Assembly (NCBI GenBank): GCA_008360975.2
Contig: CM039182.1
Span: 89,239,405 to 89,303,404 of the forward strand
DNA from: Lichenostomus cassidix
Taxonomy: Eukaryota > Chordata > Aves > Passeriformes > Meliphagidae
DNA: 64,000 nt
Direction of reading: 5' to 3'
Made by a program: the position numbers and the translations under genes. Below, in pieces: positions 1 to 10,500 of this stretch. Below the pieces are notes generated by a model. The model made no database searches, was not told where the DNA came from, and was given only the letters and a program-made list of their open reading frames with translations. The first letter of the stretch is position 1; every line of letters begins with the position of its first letter.

Positions 1-2935
1 AAGCTAAAATACACTATATCCTAGCTAGCAATTTACAAAGAGCTTGACCAGTACAGTGAGCAAACTGTTACAAGCATTACTACAGCTTTAGTAGGAATGA
101 AAACACACTATTATAATTTTATAAGTGACTTCAGAGATTGGAAGAGAAAGGTGCTTTTAAAGAAAAAAATATCTGGAGAAGGAATAAAAACATCCACATT
201 AAAAAATCCCAAGGCAGAATTATGTATTGGCAGTTCTTAACAGTAACATGTTGCTGCTTTAAGACTCATTAGAACAAAATCTTCTTGATGTTAAATTTCT
301 CTTACAGAAGTGCCAGAAGTACTTTATTCTTAGACACCCTATGACTATTTAATCACAATTTCTATGAGAAAAGACTATTGTATATCATGATTCTAGCAAT
401 TAGGAAGTTTAAATGTATCTTTATATTAAACAGACACTTTGCACACTTTCCAACCTGTAGTCATCTTGAGAGAAATGTCATAATTAATTGCTCTGTTGAC
501 TGTTTTGAGGGGGAAAAAAAGGAGAATCTGAGTGTTGATGAAACTGTAAATAGTCAAACTTTCTCAGGAAGAAGAGACAACTAAGGCATTTCTTGTGTAT
601 ACTGCTAAATATATCTCAATAGGCTAGTCTAACGAAGTCCTTGAATAGCTAAGCATCTTGACAAAATGATAAATAGTCCCTTTTATCAAGGGGGAAATGT
701 TGTAAATAGGTTTTTTTAATGCTTTTATTTTATGAGATTAGATTAATTTTTCATTGCTTTATTTTACCACATTACCTTTAACTAGGACACTGAGTATTCC
801 TTGTAGTTTATATAATGTGCTTTTCTTTTGAAAGGAACTGCCTTCCCATAGTAAAATGTGATCCCTTTGTCCATTTTTCTCCTGCCTTATGCCATTGATA
901 TCCAGAGTAATTCAGCTGAAACCAATGGACTTAGTCAAGATTTACAGTAATGTAAATGGGAATGGATTTGGGCTCTTGGTGCTCTCAGTCAGCCTCATGT
1001 TCCCCTTTCCTCTGAAATGCCAGCTATGCAATTGTCAAACAGTTATTAGTTCACTAAGTGTTTCAGGAAAAAAAAAAAGAGAGAATATCCTTCTAATTTA
1101 CTACTTTCACATGATACATTTGCCACTGCAGGCCACCAAGACAGTGAGCTGAAGAATTTCACTGTGCCTGTGTGAACTAAGTAATTATTATCTTCAGGCT
1201 TGACTTGCTGTCTCATAATTTTGGTTGTGCCTGGTGTCATTTTCTCATAAGACTATCTACATATAAACAGAGGGATGTGTGATGGAGGACCATGAGATTT
1301 GAATATGAATTATCTCTTTGTTGTGTATTGTATCTTATGCATAAATTCATGGCTTTACCGTTTGCAAGTTATCAGAAGATAAAAACATTTCATGGCTGAA
1401 AATTGTTCTCGTTATTCCATTCCTTAAATTATTTTCCTCCATTGTGGCTTTTAATTCACTATGTTTTGTTGTTAATTTATTTCTAAATAGGCTTTTTATT
1501 GAGTATGCTATGTCAGGATTTAATAGAGGATGCCCCTTGCCTGGTATTAACTTCCTGTGTATGTGGATAACGATGCCCAACCTCCTATAAGCTAAGAGGG
1601 GTTTTTCCAATGCACACATGACATTTTAACTCTGGGACTCTGCTGATGCTTTTGGCAGCTTTTTGAAACCATACCTCTGTGAGACTCCTTGTTTGGATTT
1701 CCTGTCTCCTGACTTGCCTGAAAATCAAAGCTGCTACAAATGGGGTCAGTTTGTGGGATTCATTGCCCCAAACCAGACAGGGAGTATGTGCTCACCACAC
1801 AGGTTTTGTCTGTTTACTGCAATGTGGCTAAACACACAAACTCATTGAGCTGTCATGTACAATAAATATTAGGTCTGACCTCTTGGCTAAGATCAAGTGT
1901 GAAATCTCTTTAATATCTGATACATTATCTCCCATGGGACTATGCCCTATCCTTGTAAGGAAATGGACTCAGTAATCTGACTGGTTGTTTCCTTTGACAG
2001 CTACTTCTATGTATACTATGAGCAGGTATAGAGGGAAGCTTGCGGAAGCTGGAAGTGGACACTAAGTGTTCTCTACCTTACTGAGAAATAGTCTCCTGCT
2101 GGCTTAGTAAAGGCCACAGGTTATGGAAAGAAAAGCACTTTTTGAATCTCTCAAGCAGAGCAGCATGTTTACAGAATTAGTGACAGGTTCATGGCTGAAG
2201 AATTTATGTGGTCAGTTTTAGGCTGTAAATCAAGATCTTTGTAAAAAGATATAGAAATGATGGGTAGAGACTGTAGACTGGATTTTTTTTGGGAGGTGAA
2301 TATCCCTGCCTGTGTCCATCTTGCAAGAGCACTACTACTCCATCAAGCTCTAACAGGATTTAGTGCAGACAATGAGGGAGACAGACAAGACTCTTGCTGC
2401 CTCCCTTCATCTGAGTCAGTAGTACCTGAGTTAAATAATAGATGTAAAAAACAATTTTTTCCATTTAAATCCACAAAAGTCTAAAAAGATGAAACCAGCC
2501 ATTTTTAGCTGTGTGGATGGTTAAAAAAAAAGACATTGAGCAAGTGTAAATGTAACATAAGCCTCTAAGGTTCTTGTGCACCTAACAGGGAGTGACTCAG
2601 AAGCAGACTAAGTTAGCAAAAAGGATAAACTGAAGAGGAAAACAGGAGGTCCAGTATATTCCTTTGCTTAGCATCTCACTCAGGGTTGTGTACTAATTTG
2701 TCTCCATTGGGACTCAAAGGATGTAATTCAACCAGCTAATAAATTGGTTATGGTTCATGCCAGCATCCTTCCCTGATCACCTTACTGATGTTCGTTTACT
2801 CTTTCCCAAGTGTAATTTTGTCACAGATCAATTAATCCCTCCAAAAATAGAGTTAAGATGTGGTTCAAGCCAGAAAATTTTTACTGTATGCCATCTTTGC
2901 TTTACTCCATCTGTCATATGGAGGCCTGCAACATT
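1..2935. other. Non-coding AT-rich sequence upstream of the first CR1 tail
   Basis: No recognisable gene, RNA or repeat family was seen here. Short open frames exist but have no family resemblance. A 25-nt block at 2001-2025 lies between a good acceptor (pyrimidine-rich, ending GACAG) and a CAG|GTATAG donor. It is too short to call an exon by itself. The segment is best read as intron or intergenic DNA. Confidence 0.5.
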
Positions 2936-3003
2936 CAAAGAATCACAGGATCAATAGAATGGCTGTGTTGTAAGGGATCTTAAAGATCATCTAGTTCCAA
3001 ACT
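2936..3003 (-). mobile_element. CR1 LINE 3'-end fragment (short)
   Basis: The plus strand carries the reverse complement of the CR1 3' end: AATCACAGGATCAATAGAAT, followed by a decayed match to the GGGATCTTAAAGATCATCTA / GTTCCAA block shared by many avian CR1 copies. Similarity fades after about 65 bases. Like most CR1 insertions it keeps only the 3' end. It belongs to the 'AGATCATCTAGTTCCAA' type, the same as the copy 1.3 kb downstream. Confidence 0.6.
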
Positions 3004-4240
3004 GGAGGTGTGCTGTGGTACCTGTCAGCAATGTTCCTGAGGTGGTGTCCTAGATATCTGCTGTAGCTGGATCATTCTTCTCCAGGTCACTCATTAATAA
3101 AGACTCCCACTGGGGTGACATGAACCTGCAGAGCCCAGGGAGGGTCAGTGATTCTCACGCCCAGCAGAACACTGAGAAATTAACATCTTTAGCCTGGTGC
3201 CAAAGGAGAAAAAAGTGGACAATATCTGCCCAAATGGTATTTGGTTTACATAGGGACACAGTGTGAAATTATGCTCTTGGAAGGCCAATCATTGCATAAT
3301 GTTTTATGTCATAATTTTGTAAATTATTCCAAATGAAAACTCCAGCAGCCAATTAGCTAGCTGGATGTCTGCATGTTATTTACTCTTAAAACAACAGCAG
3401 TATAAGTTAATGCAGTCATAAACCTTTTTATTCCAAAAAGCACAGTGCACTTTTTATAAACTTCAGCCCTTGTTGATATGCTTTTCCTTGGCATCTATGT
3501 AGTAGCTGGAGACCATGATCCTGTGACTTTTTCCACTGGCACTCTTTCATAAACAAGACTTATACCAGCTAATGTTTTTCTTTAATAATTTGTGGTCAGG
3601 AACAGTGCCTGTCACATCTGTGATCCAAATATGCATGGAAGCAATTAAATGTGATTGTCTCCATTTTCAGAATGGGTGTGTGGCTATACCTGGGTCTCCA
3701 ACCATTGCAGCACTGGGTTCAGGGTTGTTTTGTTGTTAATCTCTGCATGAACAGTCTGATACATATTTCCTTCATAAGCAGAAAAAACCTCAGACCTGGA
3801 CGTACTGACAGTAGTATATGCATCAGGAATAGAGAATGATGGCTTCTGGATTATCTGTTCATATTTCCCCTTTCAGACTTCTCAACTTGCTGTTTCATTG
3901 AACAAAACCACCTTCCAAGCAAAGCTAAGCTCCTTTCGTTGATACAGCCTATACACTACACAGGTGATGCTTTTTGTTTTTCTGTCATTCTAGCAAGTGT
4001 AAGGAAGATGTTTGCACTCAACTGTAGCACAGTAGATGCAGTTAGATCTACCATATTACCAGGAGTCCCTCAGCTCAAAGGGGCTGACTTCCTCATCTTC
4101 TCAGCGGGTTTCCACTGAGAGAAGGGGAAACTCTTTCTCAAGTTCTCAGGAAACAAACCTCACAAACGAATGAGGACTGTAGCAGCTTCTTGTATAGAGT
4201 ATAACAGGTGAGAAACCTTGCATATAATTTCATGCAACAA
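3004..4240. other. Non-coding sequence between two CR1 tails
   Basis: No known family was recognised. The stretch includes a possible small exon at 4150-4207 with good splice signals, described as a finding. The remaining open frames are short and look incidental. Confidence 0.4.
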
Positions 4241-4355
4241 TAGAATGTTTGGGGTTGGAAGACACCATAAGGATCATCTTGTTCCAAACCCTATGTACCG
4301 TGGGGAGGGATGCCGCCCACTAGACCAGGCTGTTCAGAGCTCCATCCAGCCCAGC
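4241..4355 (-). mobile_element. CR1 LINE 3'-end fragment
   Basis: The reverse complement of an avian CR1 tail is clear. The plus strand reads ATAGAATGTTTGGGGTTGGA, then AAGGATCATCTTGTTCCAAA, a GGGAGGGATGCC block, and CCACTAGACCAGGCTGTTCA followed by GCTCCATCCAGCCC. These blocks occur in the order seen in the CR1 3' untranslated region. The copy is truncated at its 5' end and moderately diverged. Its subfamily matches the fragment near 2.94 kb and differs from the copies at 21.7 and 46.5 kb. Confidence 0.8.
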
Positions 4356-6804
4356 TGTCTCTTTTAAAGTTATTGTCTGAAACTGGCTTCACATTTAGAA
4401 GACACTGACATTTTCTTAGAAGAAAAAACAGGGTGGGTTTTTTTTCCATAAAGCCAAAAAAAGAAAGAAAAATACCAGTATTTCTGTAATGATGGAAAAC
4501 AAGATGTTGGGAAAATAGGCACTGGTAAAAATGTATTCTGTGACATTCCAATTTCCATATCATATTCAGTCCTTGAAAAGGTACTCTCTTTTTAAAAAAT
4601 ACTTAGTGAAAATTTTCCTGGCAAAACAATGTCAATTAGATCACAAATAACATTGTTACTTGAAGACTAAAAGGTAATGGTGAAAACTCGAATTCCCTGA
4701 AGGTCCACAGTGTTTGCTATCAATTTAAATATATTTTCTTCACCCAAAATAAGAATGTTTTTCCCTACAAAAACATATTAACTTCTGAAATTAACTGGAA
4801 ATGGCAGCGGCATTACTGAAAATCTATTTTCTTTCTTATGCTATGGGTAATGTTTCTGTAGCAATTTCTCTTTGGGAGGAGAATTATTTTACTGAATTTT
4901 GTGTACTTAAAGGCATGCATGCTCATGGCAGGTGCTGATTTTCCTAATTGAGTCAAATTAATATTTTAATTTTTCTCTTACATTACACAATCTTATTAGA
5001 TATAGTGTAATCTTGAAAAAAAAAGTAACACCACCTCATTTCTTGTGGCAGAAGTCAGAAAAATGGTAGCATGCAATCAAATATCCAAATGACAACAGTG
5101 CACTATTTTCTGAAGGAGGATTAAACCAGGAAAATGTGTGTATTTTGTTGAAAAGCTGTTATTTGTATTTTATCCTCTATGTTTACATTAAAATCAAATA
5201 GAAAATATTCACAAAAATATGTTAATGCTGCCTCGTCATTTTGCACTCACTAAGAGCCCTTTTATTGACCAAACTCCAATGGCTAAACAACTAGATTATT
5301 GACTCTAAAAAGTCTTTGTTCAGCTTAATCCATGCTGTATGTCCTGGATGAGCCTGTTTTTTACTAGCTGTAAAAATAAATAGAGAATACAAGGAAATAA
5401 TAATAATTACAAAAACCTCATAGGCTGGAGCCAATGATAATACAGCAATAATAATACAGCATGTGAACAAAGGATTCTTACATTACAGCTCACATTGTGG
5501 CCTTTTATTTTATTAAACACATTTTAAAGAGAGAATAACTCATCAGTAGCATAATATTTTCTGTTTACATTTTCCAGTGTTAGGAAAAGCGCAAGATTCA
5601 GGCTTGTCCCACTTGTGTCCAATAGCAGCCATTGTGAGTAATGCAAAGGTTAGGCTTTGGAAGATAGTGGCCTAAGCTGCTTACAATCACATTACAGCAA
5701 ACTAACAAAAAGTCACAAAACTGGGAAAGGCTCGTATTGGTGGGTTTTTTTCTTTTTTAAAGGCATTTTTCCAGAGAAAATCAGGCCGTGGGTGAAAGTT
5801 GTTGTGGAGGCTTACTGTTTTAAGATGGATTAGTATTCATTACCTACAAATTGGCTGCCAAAAATATGACCAAACAATAAAATGCAGATGCTTGTTATGG
5901 CCAGAAATTCCTTGGAAAATTTATAAAAGTACAAAAAGTCAGAATGCACAATTATGTAATTAAGTAATTTTTATGTTTCTTCTGAAATTATAACCAGCAT
6001 ACAGGCTATGTCAGGATGTGGCTCCTATTCACAGCACCCACCGTGTGATAACATCACAACTATTTTCAGCTCTCTGAGCTAATTGGAAACATCAAATCTG
6101 CTTTGCTAGAATTTAGTCATGCTTCATTTGAAAGTTAAAAGCAGCTCCTGGGAGGATGGAGGTTCTTTATTCAAACCCCCTTTTATAAGCAGTGTGGTTA
6201 GAGCTGGAATATTTAAATACTTGTTTCTAAGCCTTGCTTTAGGCCTTGCCATCTTTTTATTTTAAGGGGGAGAAATGTTATGCAGCACTAGTAAGAATTA
6301 GACTGTTTCATTACCCAAATAATGTGTCGACATCAGGCAGCATAAAAAAATTATCATTATGTGAAATGTTTTCATCTGCAGAATATATGGAGACAAGATT
6401 AGTGTCTTCATGTTTCTTTCCAGAAATAGGACCTCTTGGCATGATATTGAGTATTGTAATAGCAGCTTGCCAGGAAAACCCATATTCAACCCTCTAAACC
6501 TGCATATTCATGGAATATAGATGTTTTTTGAAGGCTATTCTGGTCACAATAAGTATATGTTACCATAGAGCACTAGGTTTGGATTCTACAGGGCTGGTAG
6601 TGAGTTAGTGCTTACAAACTCTTTGCCAATGTGAGCTGAGAGTCTCAGCTGAGGTGGGACACAGATGTTTGGTGTCCTGTGCACATCTACGTGGTGACAA
6701 TCTAGCCAGTAAAAAAATGTTTTATTATCCCTAAAAATTCAGAAATATCTATTTATCTTCAAATAGAATTTTGATTTTCTGATTCCTTAAGCCTTTCTTT
6801 GCAG
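4356..6804. other. AT-rich non-coding sequence, probable intron
   Basis: This lies upstream of the first well-supported exon-like block. No coding frame or repeat family was recognised. A 29-nt AG...GT block at 5763-5791 is noted as a finding. If the exon at 6805 is real, it starts inside a codon, so at least one earlier coding exon must exist here or upstream of the window. Confidence 0.4.
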
Positions 6805-6862
6805 AGGCCTCTTTCCTAATAATCTGCAGCAATGGGACCAGGAAGAAAGAAAACAGCAAAAG
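6805..6862 (+). CDS. Probable internal coding exon A of an unidentified gene
   Basis: This 58-nt block has a good acceptor (AAGCCTTTCTTTGCAG) and a near-consensus donor (AAG|GTGGGT). Two frames are open across it. The frame chosen supplies the last base of a split codon and then 19 codons, beginning GLFPNN and ending WDQEERKQQK, and it finishes exactly on a codon boundary. That is the phase needed to enter the next block at 7448, whose only open frame begins EEELER, so the charged stretch runs on across the junction. The peptide is hydrophilic and coiled-coil-like. I do not recognise the protein. The upstream partner exon is not established; the candidate at 4150-4207 has a compatible phase. 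Confidence 0.5.
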
Positions 6863-7447
6863 GTGGGTAATATCATTACAAATAAATATAGAACTTTTAT
6901 GGTCCTTTTTGAATTATATTTTCTCATTAACAGTTAAACAGTAGTTTTCAACTCCCTTTTCAACAGTGACAAAGGACTGAAAATTCTTGATATATTCCAG
7001 GTGTAATTAATGCTGAACTTATCTCCCTTCTTTCAGCACGCTGTGCAGCACTCATATGGCTGATATTCTGCAGTCAGTAGTGAAGGCAATCAATGTGCTT
7101 TTTTCTCTCTCCTGGTTAGATACCTGTGGGTGTCAGGAGTCTCAGTGGGTTTAGGTATCAATTTCTTTTCCTGGTGCACTGGAACAGCGAGAGGTAACAG
7201 GCACAACAATAAAAATAAAAGGTAGAGTCATCACTGCCTTAGGATACAACCAAACCTCTGATCCATGGTGGCTTAAGGAGAAGAATTTTCTTGTGGTCAG
7301 ATTATTTTTAACTCTGCAATTGAACTGACATACACACGGAGACTTTTGTGATGACATGCCAGAGACAGATATGAGAGAAGTAATGTCCACTATTCATATG
7401 AGAGGATTCTTACCTTCTGCTATGGTAAGACTGATTGTCTTCCATAG
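6863..7447 (+). other. Putative short intron (585 bp)
   Basis: The segment begins GTGGGT and ends GTCTTCCATAG. It has no recognised repeat. A 79-codon minus-strand open frame (7151-7390) lies inside it and shows no family resemblance. A GGTAAGAC motif at 7424-7431 lies only 16 bp before the end of the intron and could be a decoy donor. Confidence 0.4.
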
Positions 7448-7561
7448 GAGGAAGAGCTGGAAAGACATACTTCCCCACCAGAGACTTCTGAAGATGTAAT
7501 CTCATCTAATCTCATCAAAAATACACATCTAATAGCTCATAGGATACTTGGTTCTGAACAG
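7448..7561 (+). CDS. Probable internal coding exon B of an unidentified gene
   Basis: This 114-nt block (38 codons, phase 0 in and out) lies between the acceptor GATTGTCTTCCATAG and the donor CAG|GTAAAC. Only one of the three frames is open. It starts EEELERHTSPPETSED and ends AHRILGSEQ: an acidic start, a Ser/Thr/Pro-rich linker, and a more hydrophobic helical end. The phase and composition fit exon A 585 bp upstream. The acceptor is of the NAGNAG kind (TAGGAG), so isoforms differing by one Glu are possible. I cannot name the family. The composition suggests an intracellular scaffold or cytoskeletal protein, which is inference only. Confidence 0.55.
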
Positions 7562-10500
7562 GTAAACATAACAAAAGAAAAAATTAATCTAGGCATTCCG
7601 CTGTCATTAGGCAAGAATTTTATGTCATTAAAAAAGACTTGAAGGAAGCGTACGTGAAGTTGTAGAAAATGAAACTCATAAAATGTCTTAGAAATGTCCA
7701 GGGCTGGTGTATGAGCAAAGCCTTTTTAAAATGTCACAGTCAGTACAAACTGTGAATTTTATTCCCTAAAATGCTCTTTTAAAAGTTTTCAACACTGACT
7801 AAACCCCACATTGTTACAGCAACAATATTGCAGTCAATGCACCTGTGAACTTTATTTTCCTCAGGCTTTTATGCTGTGTAGTTTCTAACAGCTATTGATT
7901 GCTTTCTTCCACCTCTTTTGACAATGACACCGTAAAGTGGCACGGAGTATAAACATTTCTAAAGGAGCCATGTAATTGTTTGAGGCAATAATATACCGTA
8001 CAGCTTTTGTTTAACCTTGTAAAACTCTTTTAAAGAGTCACAAATTATTTGGTGAGTCCTGAAAAGTATGATGTATGTTCACCTTAATCCTTTTAACTCC
8101 AACTCCTAGTCCTGTACTTCAGCAGCACACATATTACATTATGCATCAGGATAGATAATGACTCACTTAAGTAGTTTCAGCAAGCAACACACTTTTGTGG
8201 ATCTCATTAAGGGGTTCTCAGTTTCTTCCACAAGATCTTCACCTCCTGCTGAAAGAGGGACTGAAAATCACTGGCTTCCAACCAATGCTTGTAAAACCAA
8301 TCAAAACAACCAGAGAGTTCCAGCCTAAAATTCTTCAGTAGTGCCTACAATCTGCTAGATATTATTTAGACTCTCAGACAACTCCAGCAGAATTAGGTCT
8401 TAAATTTGAGATTAATGCCATTGAAAAGTTACTTTTCCCCATATGAGAAATTGCATAGCTAAAAAGAAAGAAAGAAATATTTTAGAAGTTCTATTTCAAA
8501 ATCTATATTTCAATTGCTTACCTTATTTTTTAAATCGTTTTGCATACTTTTAATAAACAGCTAAAATTATCTCTGTTCTGGATTACTTGAGAGAGGACCT
8601 TTGCTCCTGGAAAACATTCCTTTTTCCAAATCTTGTTTGAGATACAGTAATAGAGTCACAGTAAAATTATCTGCACTTTCTTACATCAAAGTAATTAAAA
8701 TAATGTCACTGCACAGATGAGATTCCAATATCCATTTAGGGCAGAGGAAAAGGGATCCTGACTCTGCTGCCTTGTGATGGAGGGCTGTCACACAGGAGGT
8801 CTGAGGTCTGGATACTTCTCTCTTTGCAGGGAGCCTTTCTGTGGTTCAGAAGCTGTCCAAGAAAATGTAACTAAACCACTAAATTTTTATAAATTACTTT
8901 TAATTTGTGATGCTATCAGCAAAAAAACCCTCTCTGATAGGGTTGCTGTAATTATATCCTTAATGTGTTTTAAGCCCCTGGTGGGGAACTGGTGTTCTCT
9001 TACACATGGAAACAGGCAAGCTCAATAATATAGACATATGCATGGAGCTATTTGTATTTTTGGTGGTTTGGGGATTTGGTAGCTCACTTCCCAGCAGGGA
9101 GAAGCATCCAGCACATTGCAAAATTAAAACCATTCTTGTTCCTTCTGAGAAGGCTGCTGATCAAATTCTCTGCTCTCAAGGAAATGCAATACTTTCCCTC
9201 ATGTTAGCAGGCTGTGTGGTGGACAGCTCAGTTTTGAATATTTTTTCATCCAAATTGGTTAAAAATTTAGTGCAAAAATAGTTTCTTCCTGCTGAGCTAC
9301 TGAGAGAACTTGTCTACCCTACCACTCTACAGGAGCTGCAGTGAAGCAGCTATGGGATTTTAACGTTGAGGGAGAAGGGTTTGTATCCAAATGTGATATG
9401 AAGAGGAACTGCAAGCATCCTGACAAAGAGTGTGGTGTGGTAGCAATGTCACTTCATCTTTCCTGATTCTTACAGTCTCAGCACATGGACTTGCATGTGG
9501 ACTAACATGTTTGTAACATTGTGAATAAAACAAGCATTAGTGCTCCACTTGTAATACTTTGTGTATATCAGAGCATGAAATTTTATTAAAACTTCCAAAT
9601 ATGCTGAGAAGCAATTTTGTAATGGCAAAATTGTAGGTATTTTAATGTTTCCCTCTTTCAGCCCAAGGCCTCATGTTTTGAAATCTTTATGTAAATCCTG
9701 TATGCTTCCAAAAATCACTTTGGCTTCAACAAAACTGCGAGTGTTCTTGGTTCTTCATTTTCAGTGGAAGTACACTGAAAAGATTGAGAATGAAGCATAA
9801 GAGTGTTCACTTTTATGTTATGACCATCATCTGCAAAGGAATCACACTCAACTCCTTCAATATCCCCTTGCTCAAAATTTACTAGGAGAAGGAAAGAGAA
9901 TTCAAGATGAGACAATATGCCAACAGAGAGATTGTGTAAGCAAAGTTATATAATTTTACCCAACATTAGCAGGATTCTTATCTTGTTAAGGAAGTGTATG
10001 TACAAATGCCCTGACGTGCATGTGGACTTTGGAGGACTACCCAGCAAAATATAGGTGCAATTTTAGTGTGCATGTGATAACTTAATCTCTCTTTGCCATC
10101 AGTAGCAGTAACAAAAGTTTGGGTGAATAGTTCATGTCAATATGAGCTCATACTCCTCAGAGACTTGGAATATCTTGTCTCATGTGCTTTGAGCTTGAAC
10201 TCACAGGAAATGACATCTACACTAAGCCCATTAGCTTTAACAAATAATGCCCTTTGATATTCTTTGTCACTCACTGGATTTCATGCAGATGAAGATGTTC
10301 TGATACTTGTGAGAAGACTAACCAGACAGTTTGCTTCCCAAGATCAAATACTCTGACCGGCATGGATGTGCTTTTGTACTGTTTCATTGAAGATATTACA
10401 GCACTGCTTGGAGTGAATTAAGTTATTGATTGTTTTAATGTAGTATCTCCATCTTTTGCATGCTGTAGAAATTTTCATGGGTCAAAAAACTTAGTCTTGA

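Noticed and set aside
2001..2025. 25-nt block between GACAG and CAG|GTATAG
   Set aside because: Too short, and the donor is weak. It has no phase relation to the other candidates except a trivial one to exon A.
8774..9028. 84-codon frame with an internal acceptor-like TCTCTCTTTGCAG
   Set aside because: There is no convincing downstream donor and no family resemblance.
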